From: Engelhardtia mirabilis
GTDB taxonomy: Bacteria; Planctomycetota; UBA1135; GCA-002686595
Assembly: GCA_007751255.1 (NCBI GenBank)
Contig: CP036296.1
Coordinates: forward strand, 434,001 to 498,000
Reading direction: 5' to 3'
DNA length: 64,000 nucleotides
Positions 1 through 8,192 of the stretch are shown piece by piece. The notes under the pieces are model-generated. The model did no database searches, was not told where the DNA came from, and saw only the letters and a list, made by a program, of their open reading frames with translations. The position numbers were made by a program, and so were the translations under genes. Each line of letters begins with the position of its first letter. Positions within the stretch are counted from its first letter, which is position 1.

Positions 1-1734
1 GGGACCTTCGACGCCGCCGAGGCTCCCGTCGGAGAGCTCTGGTGCGCCGCCGTCACCCCGGCGGGCGGACGCTCCACGATCGCGAACGTCGGCGAGGTCC
101 GCTTCGCCGACCTCGCCTTCGCCGACCGCATGGCGCTTGCGGGCACCGTCGTCGATCGGGAGACCGGCGTGCCGATCGACGAGGCGTGGGTCGTTCCCGC
201 GCTGCTCGTCGGCGAGCGCAGCGTGCCCGCCGGTCGAGCGGCCCCCGTCGACGCGACCGGACGCTTCCGGATCGACTTCGGCCCGACTTCCACCGATGGC
301 GTGGCGGTTCTGGTCGAAGCGCCGGGCTACTCGTCGGCGACCCGGGTCGTCGCGTCCAGCGCTGCACCCTTCGACCTCGGGCAGGTGCGCCTGGCGCCAG
401 CCATCGGCGCCGTCCTGGTCTTCGAATCCGAGCTCGGCCGATCGATCCCCCGAGCGTCTTTCCGCGCGGATGGACCGTCGGTGGTCGAGCAGCGCCTGCT
501 CGACGACACGGGGCGAGTGGAACTCGGCGACGTCGCCCTGGGCAGCTACCAGGCAACCCTCGAGGTCCCCGGCGAAGACCTCGCCAGGGGGATCAGCTTC
601 GATGTCCGCAGGGACGACGACCAGATCCGGGTCCCCCTGGATGGCCCGGGGTCGATCGGGGTCGCGTTGCCCTCCGCGGGCACGTCGAGCGGCCGATGGC
701 GCTGCGAGTTGAGCGCCGCGACGTCGAGGTTCGGTTTGATCCTGCAGCGCCACGTCGCGGCATCCGCGACCGCGGTCGAGTTCACCGGCCTCCCGCTGCT
801 CGACTGGCGCGTCGACCTCGTCGACGAGGACTCCGGTTCGATCGTCGACTCGACCGCGGCGCCCCTTTCGGAGGCCGCTCCCCACGCCGACGTCAGCCTG
901 TCCGCGTCTGCGGCGGCCTTCTGGATCCGCGTGGTCGACGCGAGCGGTGCACCGGTCGCCGGCGCCAGGGTCGTCGGACGCGACGCCTTGGCGACCAGTG
1001 CCTGGTTCCAAGCCCAAACCGACGTCAACGGACTCGCTGTCTACCGCGCCGAAGTGCCGGACGACCTCGTGCTCGACGTCGTGGGCCCCGCGGGCGGCTC
1101 GGCCCTCGCGACACCGGCGGGGCCCGACGCTCGAGCGCTGCACACGGCCTCCGAAGACCCGTTCGTCGTGCCGCTGCAGTCGAACTGCACCGCCGCCGTG
1201 CGCCTGACTGGCGTCGACGGCGAGCCACTCGAGGGAATCGAGGTCCAGTTCTTCACGGAGACCCGCACCGATCGCCTGGGCCCGCCGGTCCAGAGCGACT
1301 TGGACGGTCTCGCGAGACTCGAGGGCGTCGGCGCGGGGCGGACCCACATCGTCGTCGAGGACGCACGCTTCGTCCCGGCCCTGTGGCGCGCGACCGCCGC
1401 GCCCGAGCCCGAGGTCGCGCAGTTGACGCTCTATCGACGCTCGCCGCTCACCGTGCGCGTCCTCGACGCGGAGCTCGAGCCCGTGCCCGCGGCGACGATC
1501 TCGACGCGCTTCGAGCCCTTCGGCACCCACGCCCTCGAGGCCTTCGATTGGTACGGCATGCACTCGAGCCCCGAGGGCTACGTCACCGGCGCCGACGGAA
1601 TCTGCGCCATCTCAGGCGTGCCCGAGGGGGAGCTGCGCTTGACGGTCACGGCCGGTGCAGCCGTCGCGGAGTTCGACGTGCAGGCGAGGCCGGGGGAGAC
1701 GGGGGCCATCGATCTCGTGGTGCAAGGCGACTGA
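1..1734 (+). CDS. Large secreted carboxypeptidase-regulatory-like repeat protein (5' end outside window)
   Basis: The frame is open from base 1, so the gene starts upstream of the window. About 577 residues are visible. They form a chain of beta-sandwich modules of the carboxypeptidase regulatory-like type, with recurring G-x-V-x-D-x-x-T-G-x-P and DxxGxxxxxGVxxG patterns. There is no catalytic motif. Its last ~250 residues align clearly with the end of the 42971-46291 protein: FWxRVVDxxGxPxAG, then DGLARLEGVGAG, then SSPEGYVTGADG and GVPEGE. The two are therefore paralogues. A role as an exported structural or adhesive surface protein is an inference. It is convergent with the hipBA operon. 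Confidence 0.75.
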   Translation, partial: GTFDAAEAPVGELWCAAVTPAGGRSTIANVGEVRFADLAFADRMALAGTVVDRETGVPIDEAWVVPALLVGERSVPAGRAAPVDATGRFRIDFGPTSTDGVAVLVEAPGYSSATRVVASSAAPFDLGQVRLAPAIGAVLVFESELGRSIPRASFRADGPSVVEQRLLDDTGRVELGDVALGSYQATLEVPGEDLARGISFDVRRDDDQIRVPLDGPGSIGVALPSAGTSSGRWRCELSAATSRFGLILQRHVAASATAVEFTGLPLLDWRVDLVDEDSGSIVDSTAAPLSEAAPHADVSLSASAAAFWIRVVDASGAPVAGARVVGRDALATSAWFQAQTDVNGLAVYRAEVPDDLVLDVVGPAGGSALATPAGPDARALHTASEDPFVVPLQSNCTAAVRLTGVDGEPLEGIEVQFFTETRTDRLGPPVQSDLDGLARLEGVGAGRTHIVVEDARFVPALWRATAAPEPEVAQLTLYRRSPLTVRVLDAELEPVPAATISTRFEPFGTHALEAFDWYGMHSSPEGYVTGADGICAISGVPEGELRLTVTAGAAVAEFDVQARPGETGAIDLVVQGD

Positions 1735-1859
1735 TTCGCTTGGTCGCCGAGCGCGTGCCCACGCGGACGTCAACGGCTGCGACCAGTGGCGTTCGTCGCG
1801 GTGTTCGCGTCGAGCCTGCCCGAGGGGGTCACTGCGGCGGCCAGCGCGGATCCTGGTGG

Positions 1860-3167
1860 CTAGCCCTCCGCCCATCGCAGTCGATGGGTGGCCCCGATCG
1901 CCGCCACCCGGTCCTCGGGAACCCCCGCGGTCGCCGCGTGCTCGGGCCAGGCGCGCACGGCCTCGATCGTCGCGTCGAGGATCCGCCGCGCGCGACCTCG
2001 CACCAGGCCGGCGCTGCGCTCGGCCGCGGTCAGGTCGGCGAGGGTGAAGTCGTCCCGCTTTCCCGCGAGCGACATCTGGTGGCGGCCCGTCCATGTGCCG
2101 TTCGGGTTGTAGGCGTAGGTCACGTCGAAGGCGGGGGCGAGGCTCCAGCGTCCGCGGCGGTCCATCAGGAAGGCGACGTTCTTGGTGTGGTCGTCCTGGT
2201 TGCGCGCGACGACGTTGAACACGGCGCGGCGCAAGAGTTGCTCGACCTCCGCGGCGCCCAGGCCGATCCGCCGCGCCACGTCGAAGGCCTGCTCCCAGGC
2301 GTGGGCGCCAGGCAGGTTGAAGTCCAGGTGGGCCAGGGCGCACAGGGACTGCATGTGGAGCTTGGCGCCGCGCTCGGTGCGATCGAAGCGGCGCGTGGCG
2401 AAGTGCGCGCGCCCGCCCTCGATCAACAGGCGGCACTCGCTCATGGGCACACCCGCCGCGACGGCCATGCGGTGGTAGGCGTATTCGATGCGGCCGTAGC
2501 CGAGGGGCACGTCGATCTCCCGATCGGTGTCGCCGACGACGCCGTCGAGCTTGAGCAGCCAGTGGGAGAAGCCCTCCGGCGCATCGAGTTGGCCCGAGCG
2601 AACCTCGTTCGTGTCCGGGTTCCAGGCGATCACGGCCTTGGCCCGCGCGCCGCCGGCGGAGGTGCCGACGCGCAAGAGGTCGTGCACGGCGTCGGTGCGC
2701 TCGGCGTCCGCGAAGGAGGCGGCGAAGCGCGCGCGGTCGGACACCACGGCGCTGGCCAGGTCGACCAGGGCAGCGACGTCGAGGGCGGTCGTCCGCCGCC
2801 GCGGCTCGAGGATCGCCGGTGCGAACTCCAGGGCTCCCATCCCGCGCGCGCCGACGTAGCACAGGCGTTGGACCGGATCGAAGGACGCCTGGTCGCGGCC
2901 CTTCGCCGCCAGCCAGGCGTCGATCAGCGCGTTGCCGAAGCGGTCGGGCAGGGAGTCGGCCAAGAGGCCGGGCAGGCCGTGGAAGCACTCGCGCCCGAGC
3001 CCGGGGAAGCTGAACAGGTCGCGGCCCAGGGGCATGGTCAGCGGCGCGACCTCGATCCCGCTGCGGGCGAAGTCGGGGTCGTACTCGAAGCGCCCGACCG
3101 ACCGCTCGGCGTCCCACGACACCGCGCCGATGCGGCTGCCCCACAACTCGACGGCGGCCGTGGTCAT
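1860..3167 (-). CDS. hipA: HipA-family serine/threonine kinase toxin
   Basis: A 435-residue protein, the usual length for HipA. The N-terminal HipA_N region has SLPDRFG (residues 72-78) and GARGMGAL (106-113). The HipA_C kinase core has the HFATRRFDR segment (255-263), the catalytic loop ARNQDDHTKN (321-330) with the catalytic Asp, and the metal-binding APAFDVTY (344-351). Family members phosphorylate a translation factor or tRNA synthetase and cause growth arrest; the target here is unknown. The start codon overlaps the stop of the upstream antitoxin gene by 4 bp (ATGA), indicating translational coupling. No frameshift is seen, so this copy looks intact, unlike the second hipBA at 38.5 kb. 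Confidence 0.9.
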   Translation of the reverse strand: MTTAAVELWGSRIGAVSWDAERSVGRFEYDPDFARSGIEVAPLTMPLGRDLFSFPGLGRECFHGLPGLLADSLPDRFGNALIDAWLAAKGRDQASFDPVQRLCYVGARGMGALEFAPAILEPRRRTTALDVAALVDLASAVVSDRARFAASFADAERTDAVHDLLRVGTSAGGARAKAVIAWNPDTNEVRSGQLDAPEGFSHWLLKLDGVVGDTDREIDVPLGYGRIEYAYHRMAVAAGVPMSECRLLIEGGRAHFATRRFDRTERGAKLHMQSLCALAHLDFNLPGAHAWEQAFDVARRIGLGAAEVEQLLRRAVFNVVARNQDDHTKNVAFLMDRRGRWSLAPAFDVTYAYNPNGTWTGRHQMSLAGKRDDFTLADLTAAERSAGLVRGRARRILDATIEAVRAWPEHAATAGVPEDRVAAIGATHRLRWAEG

Positions 3168-3538
3168 CCCTCGGAGGACTCCCCGTCTGCGGGTTCCTCG
3201 TCGCCCCAGCGCCAGGGCTCGTCGCCGCTGCCCGCGCGCGGCCCGCTCGCCCGCCGGCGACGGCGGCCCTCGCGCTGGAGTCGATCGAGGGGGCGGTCCT
3301 CGACCGCCGGCGCGAGGTCGGCCAGGCCCTCGCCGAGGCCGAGTGCGTCGAGGATGCGGATCAGGTTGGTGAGCTGGGTCGAGCGCCCCGCCTCGAGGCG
3401 CTTGACCGTGGCCAGGGAGACGCCCGCCGCCTCGGCCAGGGCCGCCTGGGTGAGGTTGCGAGCCAAGCGCAGGGCAGCCAGGCGGTGGCCGAGCTCGGCG
3501 ATGGCGGCAGCGGGTTGGGGGGCGCGATTTTGAGCCAT
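3164..3538 (-). CDS. hipB: HipB-like XRE-family antitoxin
   Basis: A 124-residue protein with a helix-turn-helix of the XRE type at about residues 16-70 (LRLARNLTQAALAEAAGVS, then LATVKRLEAGRST). A charged, disordered-looking tail rich in Arg, Asp and Glu follows. HipB-type proteins bind HipA and repress their own operon. The gene lies directly upstream of hipA with a 4-bp overlap. The tail is longer than in Escherichia coli HipB and has low complexity. Confidence 0.88.
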   Translation of the reverse strand: MAQNRAPQPAAAIAELGHRLAALRLARNLTQAALAEAAGVSLATVKRLEAGRSTQLTNLIRILDALGLGEGLADLAPAVEDRPLDRLQREGRRRRRASGPRAGSGDEPWRWGDEEPADGESSEG

Positions 3539-3552
3539 TGGGTTCTCAGGGA

Positions 3553-3622
3553 GAGCTTGTAGCTCAGAATCGACACTTTTGGCGCCCGGGGCGCAGTTTT
3601 TGGAAGCGTGGGTGCAAAAGTG
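3553..3622. promoter_or_regulatory. Inverted repeats upstream of hipBA, possible operators
   Basis: Directly upstream of the hipB start are GAGCT-TGT-AGCTC (3553-3565) and an inverted pair CACTTTTG (3574-3581) / CAAAAGTG (3615-3622). HipB proteins autorepress through palindromes at this place, so these are candidate operators. That role is inferred from position and symmetry only. Confidence 0.35.
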
Positions 3623-3656
3623 GTCTCTTGGATGGCTCGCGTGTCCTTAGGGCGCA

Positions 3657-4046
3657 TTATTGAGCCCTTGGCGGCGCGAAGCCACCGAGGTCGATGAACA
3701 CGAAGTCGCCCAGGTCGAAGAGCCCGCCCACCAAGCAGGCCAGGTAGACGGCGCTGCGGTTCGCGCGCCAGACGAGAAGCGCGCACACGAACGTCACCAG
3801 GCCGGCCCAACCCAGGTTGAACCCGTGCTGGCAGAGCACGGCCCCGACAGCATCCGGATAGTCGAGCTCGAGGGTCGAGAGTTCGACCTTCGACGTGATG
3901 GCGTGGAAGGCCTCGGCGGTGCGGCCGGTGACGACACCCTTCACGGTCATCACCCCCGCCAGCAGGTGCACGAGCCCCCAGATGACCCACAGGACAGCGG
4001 AGATTCGAAGCAGGACGTTGGCACGCCGCTCGGTGGCTGCGGTCAT
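3657..4046 (-). CDS. Small multi-pass membrane protein, unknown function
   Basis: A 129-residue protein starting at the ATG that gives MTAATERRANVLLRIS; upstream codons in this frame look non-coding. Three hydrophobic segments are visible: LLRISAVLWVIWGLVHLLAG, then WAGLVTFVCALLVW, then VYLACLVGGLFDLGDFVFI. The conserved-looking DYPDAVGAVLCQHGFNLGW segment resembles a family of small uncharacterised bacterial membrane proteins. My recollection is that those carry one more C-terminal helix, so this copy may be shortened at FAPPRAQ. Function is unknown. Confidence 0.6.
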   Translation of the reverse strand: MTAATERRANVLLRISAVLWVIWGLVHLLAGVMTVKGVVTGRTAEAFHAITSKVELSTLELDYPDAVGAVLCQHGFNLGWAGLVTFVCALLVWRANRSAVYLACLVGGLFDLGDFVFIDLGGFAPPRAQ

Positions 4047-4120
4047 GGTTGGTCGGCGGCGGGGAACGGGAAGGCCGAGAGGGGTGAGCATCCCGTGCGC
4101 GAGCACAGGGAACGGTCGCC

Positions 4121-4552
4121 GTGCGGCGAGCCACTCACGTCGGAGGTCCTCGCGCGGACGCACGGCACGAGTCCGGTGGTTCTGCGTCGCGTGCTCGCCA
4201 AGCTCAATCGAGGGGGCTGATCGAGACCCGCTCCGGCGCGGGAGGGGGTAGCGTCCTCGCGCGGCCACCGGGGAAGATTCGCCTCCGCGAGGCCTACGAC
4301 GCCGTCAACGGACAGGAGGGCCTGCTCGCGCGGCATCCCGCAAGCACCTGCGACGGCATCGCCGAGATCGTCGGCGAGTACGTGAACGAGTTGTCCGATG
4401 AGGCCGAGCGCGCCCTGCTCGCGCGGCTCGACGGCGTCACGGTGGCCGAGATGGACCGTGTCGTCCGCCGCCGGATCCTGAACAGGCGACGCGGGGCGTC
4501 GGTGCGAGGCAACGCTGCGCCAGGCGGCAGATCCAAGAGCAAGAAGCGTTGA
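4121..4552 (+). CDS. Hypothetical basic protein
   Basis: The portion from about 4275 onward looks coding (KIRLREAYDAVNG, DGIAEIVGEYVNELS, VTVAEMDRVVRRRI) with a Lys/Arg-rich end. The first ~50 residues look like translated intergenic sequence, and no convincing start codon lies near the conserved part, so this may be a truncated gene. No family recognised. Confidence 0.35.
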   Translation: MRRATHVGGPRADARHESGGSASRARQAQSRGLIETRSGAGGGSVLARPPGKIRLREAYDAVNGQEGLLARHPASTCDGIAEIVGEYVNELSDEAERALLARLDGVTVAEMDRVVRRRILNRRRGASVRGNAAPGGRSKSKKR

Positions 4553-5174
4553 GCGCTCACGGAACTCGGCCTCGCAACCGGACATTGCGATCCGGGATCG
4601 CCCAGGCGCGTCTTGCGCGCAGAAGCAGATCGAGGCGGCGCAAGGGTGCACGGCACGGCCCTCGTCGGCTGCGACCCGAGGGTGATCGATCGGCCCCGCG
4701 CAGCCCGCTCGCCCGAGAACTGGCGCGTGTGCACAGATCAGACGCGGCTCACTCAGCGGATGTCAGGGTCCCGTGACTTCGCTGGGCCCGCCGTTCGAAG
4801 GGCGCGCCGGCACTCGTGAACGCGACGCTGCGGCGCCGAAACCGTGGATCGAGGGCGTTGTCGTGCGGGGCAGGTTGTTCGCGGCCACGCTGGAGCGGGC
4901 CATCCAGCCTCACCGCGACGACCAATGGGTGGGAATCACCGACCCGAGCTGAGTCGGCGACCGTTCGCCGTTGGAACCGAGAGTCACACCGGCGTGTCTG
5001 AATCGCAGGGCCTGACTCCCTGAGCCGTGCGTCCCTTCCCCTCGGGAATCGCTCGGCTGCTCGACTTCGGCGGGCTCCGGCGACCCCCCGCTCCCGGACA
5101 CGAGGCTTGCCTCCCCGTCTCGCGAACCGCGACCCGACTCCATCGGGCGCGCATCCCCCGACCCCACCTTCTCG
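4553..5174. other. Intergenic stretch without recognisable gene
   Basis: No open frame here resembles a known protein or shows a plausible start. It holds the upstream region of the metalloprotease gene; no clear promoter was identified. Confidence 0.5.
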
Positions 5175-6773
5175 ATGATTCGAAGCACGCTCTTCGCGTC
5201 GCTGCTGGCCACCTCCGTGGCCGTTCCGGCGCTCGCCCAGTCCTCCACGCCCTTCGCCGATGGTTCGCTCTCGGCCCAGGCGGTCAGCGATTCGCTCGGG
5301 CTGCGCCAGGCCGCCCTGGTCCAAGTCAGCCTCGCCGGCACGCCCGGAGGTCCGACCCGAGTCCAGTTCGAGTACGAGGGCGCCGACCAACTGCTCGAGC
5401 TCTACCCGCACTCGGTCCGCGCCGACGGCTTCCGCCTGATCGAGCAGCGCGCCGGCGGCGAGTACGTCGACGTGGCCAGCCAGGCGCCGGTGACCTACCG
5501 CGGTGAGGCCCCGACCATGCCGGGTGTCCAGGTCGCGGCGAGCTGGCTCGAGGACGGCATGCACGCGCGGATCCTGCTTCCGGGCGGCGAGAGCCTGTGG
5601 CTCGAGCCCCTCGAGGGCCGCGTGGCCGGGGCGAGCTACTTCGACTACGCCCTCTACCGCGACGCCGACGTGGTGGGCCAGGACGGACACGTCTGCGGCG
5701 TCGGACCCGACGAGCCGCACCGCCATCCCCTGGCCCAACCGCCCTTTGGCGGTGCTGCGAAGGGTCAGAGCCAGACCATCGGCGGCTCGCCGCTGCTGCC
5801 CGCCATGGGCGGCTTCAAGGTGGCTGAGCTCGGGGTCGACACGGACTTCGAGTACTTCCAGGACTACGGCTCGACCAACGCCACCCAGAACCAGATCGAG
5901 TCGGTGATCAACTCGATGAACGCCCAGTACGAGAGTGAGGTCGGCATTACCCACGCGATCACGACCATCATCGTGCGGACGACGTCGAACGATCCCTACA
6001 CGACGAGCAGCCCGAGCACCTTCCTGAGCCAGTTCCGCAGCCACTGGCAGAGCCAGCAGCAGAGCATCCAACGGGACGTCGCCCACCTGTTCACGGGCAA
6101 GAACCTGACCAGCTCGACGATCGGCATCGCCTACCTGAGCGGCCTGTGCGGCAGCTTTGGCTACGGCCTGGTGCAGTCCGACTGCTGCGGTTCCTTCGCC
6201 TCGAAGACGGATCTCTCGGCCCACGAGCTCGGTCACAACTGGAGCGCCAACCACTGCTCCTGCACGGGCTTCACGATGAACGCGTTCCTGACCTCGGCGA
6301 ACAAGTTCAACCCGAGCGCCACGATCCCCGGGATCGTCGCCTTCTCGAACCAGCTCGGTTGCCTCGGGACCGGCCCGGGCACCGGCGGCTCGATCTGCGA
6401 GAGCGACGCCTTCGGCGTCGGCGCCTCCGCCGCCAACATCGGCAATCTCTTCAGCAGCAGTGACCCCGAGATCGGCAACGAGTGGATCGCGAGCTTCAAC
6501 GGCTTCAACGGCTTCTCGAACGGCCTGTTGATCGTCGCCCTGAACCAGGCCTCCCTGCCCTTCGGTGACGGCACGGTCCTGATCGACTACACCAATCCGG
6601 CCACGACGATCCCCGTCTCGACCTTCTTCGGCGCCGGCGCGGGGGTCATCTCCCTGCCCGACAACCCCGCCCTGGTCGGCCAGCAGGCCTTCGCCCAGGT
6701 CGGCATTCTCGACGGACAGTTCGCGGGCGGCTTCGCCTTCTCGAATGGCTTGGCCGTGACGCTCTGCGACTGA
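5175..6773 (+). CDS. Secreted reprolysin-like zinc metalloprotease with planctomycete-type C-terminal tail
   Basis: A 532-residue protein with a signal peptide (MIRSTLFASLLATSVAVPALAQ). Around residues 215-400 is a metzincin domain with the zinc-binding motif HELGHNWSANH (His350, Glu351, His354, His360) and the later Met-turn-like FTMNAF. This matches peptidase M12/M84-like secreted enzymes. The last ~75 residues carry the tail shared with other exported proteins in this window (PDNPALVGQQAFAQ, then FAFSNGLAVTL). It acts outside the cytoplasm; its substrate is unknown. A strong hairpin follows the stop codon. Confidence 0.85.
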   Translation: MIRSTLFASLLATSVAVPALAQSSTPFADGSLSAQAVSDSLGLRQAALVQVSLAGTPGGPTRVQFEYEGADQLLELYPHSVRADGFRLIEQRAGGEYVDVASQAPVTYRGEAPTMPGVQVAASWLEDGMHARILLPGGESLWLEPLEGRVAGASYFDYALYRDADVVGQDGHVCGVGPDEPHRHPLAQPPFGGAAKGQSQTIGGSPLLPAMGGFKVAELGVDTDFEYFQDYGSTNATQNQIESVINSMNAQYESEVGITHAITTIIVRTTSNDPYTTSSPSTFLSQFRSHWQSQQQSIQRDVAHLFTGKNLTSSTIGIAYLSGLCGSFGYGLVQSDCCGSFASKTDLSAHELGHNWSANHCSCTGFTMNAFLTSANKFNPSATIPGIVAFSNQLGCLGTGPGTGGSICESDAFGVGASAANIGNLFSSSDPEIGNEWIASFNGFNGFSNGLLIVALNQASLPFGDGTVLIDYTNPATTIPVSTFFGAGAGVISLPDNPALVGQQAFAQVGILDGQFAGGFAFSNGLAVTLCD

Positions 6774-6817
6774 GCGTGGCTCGGGTCGCGCGCACTTGAC
6801 GCGCGAGGCGACCAATC

Positions 6818-6852
6818 GGGGCCGGTCGCGATCCTGGATCGCGGCCGGCCCC
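6818..6852. terminator. Strong hairpin terminator after the metalloprotease gene
   Basis: Two 17-base arms (6818-6834 and 6836-6852) are complementary with a single mismatch around a one-base centre, 45 bp past the protease stop. There is no clear T-run. It also lies just beyond the 3' end of the convergent pseudogene, so it could work for both strands. Confidence 0.6.
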
Positions 6853-6867
6853 GTCGCGTTCGGCGGC

Positions 6868-7467
6868 TCACAGCGCCTCGACGTCAGTCCCTCGGCTGCG
6901 GGTCGCAGTGCCGGAGTGGAGAGCGTCGGCCTCCCTCCAGCGCCGCGCGTCGGGTCCGTGAAACGACGCCAGCCGGCCGCCCGCGGGTCCGCTGCCGGGG
7001 CCGAGTTCGATGCGCTGGTCCGCCGCGACGATCAGCGGCGTGCGGTGTTCGGCGGCGACGATCAGGTGCCCCAGCTCGGCCAGTCGGACGAACACGCGCG
7101 CCACGCGACGCAGGTCGGACTCGTGCAGGCCGGTCGACGGCGGCGACCAGCTCCTCGCGCGGCTCGAAGCGCGCCTCGAGATCCTCCCCCGCGGGTCGCT
7201 CGCCCGCGGGGCGCTCCGCTCGAGTCCTGCGCCGCGCCTCACCACGCCAGCGCTTGGCCGCCAAGTTGCGCGCGAACCGGGCCAGCCAGCCGCGCAGCCG
7301 GCGGCCTTGATGGGGCACCGCTGGTGAGGGAGACGCTCCGGCGCACGCTGCCACACCTCCTGGGCCAGGTCGTCCGCATCCTCCCCGACGAGGTGGATAG
7401 CCAGCCGCCCCAGGAAGGCCTGGTGGACGAGCCGCTCCTGCGCGATTGTGGGGTCTTGGTGCGGCAT
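6868..7467 (-). pseudogene. Chimeric remnant: ECF sigma factor fused out of frame to a UvrA C-terminus
   Basis: Read on the minus strand, 7467 to about 7290 encodes the sigma region-2 part of an ECF sigma factor (FLGRLAIHLVGEDADDLAQEVW). The match then continues in another frame (GWLARFARNLAAKRWRGEAR, then EPREELVAAVDR) down to about 7140, so there is one frameshift. From about 7149 to 6950 the first frame instead matches the UvrA ATPase signature region (PPSTGLHESDLRR, then LGHLIVAAEHRTPLIVAADQRIEL, then GPGSGPAGGRL). Normal UvrA has DEPSTGLH here. The switch occurs where the two genes would share gtcgaccgg-like bases. This looks like a deletion fusion followed by decay; no functional product is expected. 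Confidence 0.6.
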
Positions 7468-7753
7468 CCGACGCGGTCCGGCAAGAAGAACACCTCGACG
7501 AGCCGATCGGATTCAGGTGTCCGTCTTAGGACCGATGTTGACGCACGCCGCGCGATCGCGAATCCGCGACCCCCAGTTGGGAAGAGAGGCGCTACGGTCG
7601 TAGCCGATTGGCCGGATCGGCCACGCGGCGCCCGACCGGCGCGCACGGGAGGCTATCGGAAGCGGTCGGCGGCCGGTCGTCGGCGCGACGGTCGCCGCTC
7701 GGAAGGCTGCCGCGCAGGCTCGCACCACTCAGAATCAGGGCAAACAGACCAAG

Positions 7754-8113
7754 ATGACTCCCAAGACCACCCGTGACCGGATCGCCCAGATGAACTTCGC
7801 GTCCGTCTACCCGCTCTACGTGAACAAGGTCGAGAAGAAGGGCCGCACCGAAGCGGAGCTGCAGGAGGTGATCACCTGGTTGACCGGCTTCACCAAGGCG
7901 CAGATCAAGAAGCACATCGCCGCGGGAACGACTTTCGAGGAGTTCTTCAAGCAGGCGAAGCTCAACCCCAACGCCTCTCAGATCACGGGCCTGATCTGCG
8001 GCTACCGCGTCGAGGACATCGAGGACCGCCTGACCCAGGAGGTTCGCTACCTCGACAAGCTGGTCGACGAGCTGGCGCGCGGGAAGAAGATGGAGAGCAT
8101 CCTGCGCTCGTAG
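7754..8113 (+). CDS. DUF2200 family protein
   Basis: A 119-residue full-length member of DUF2200, recognised from FASVYPLYVNKVEKKGRT, ITWLTGF, LNPNASQITGLICGYRVE and RYLDKLVDELARGK. The family is widespread, cytosolic, and of unknown biochemical role. It stands alone between a pseudogene and a large unknown gene. A short copy of its 3' end recurs at 14083-14108. Confidence 0.9.
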   Translation: MTPKTTRDRIAQMNFASVYPLYVNKVEKKGRTEAELQEVITWLTGFTKAQIKKHIAAGTTFEEFFKQAKLNPNASQITGLICGYRVEDIEDRLTQEVRYLDKLVDELARGKKMESILRS

Positions 8114-8192
8114 GGCGGGCCCGATTCGAGAGCACTGACTCCGAGCGGGGCCCTCCTTCTCATTCCTTACAGGGATACGTCATACTGACGGC

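Noticed and set aside
42-3533. Open frame of 1,163 codons crossing the secreted-protein gene and hipBA
   Set aside because: Arg/Gly/Pro-rich shadow in high-GC DNA; it runs antisense to hipBA and in a shifted frame of the first gene, with no motif.
4749-6815. 688-codon minus-strand frame opposite the metalloprotease
   Set aside because: Antisense shadow; the plus-strand gene has a signal peptide and a full zinc motif.
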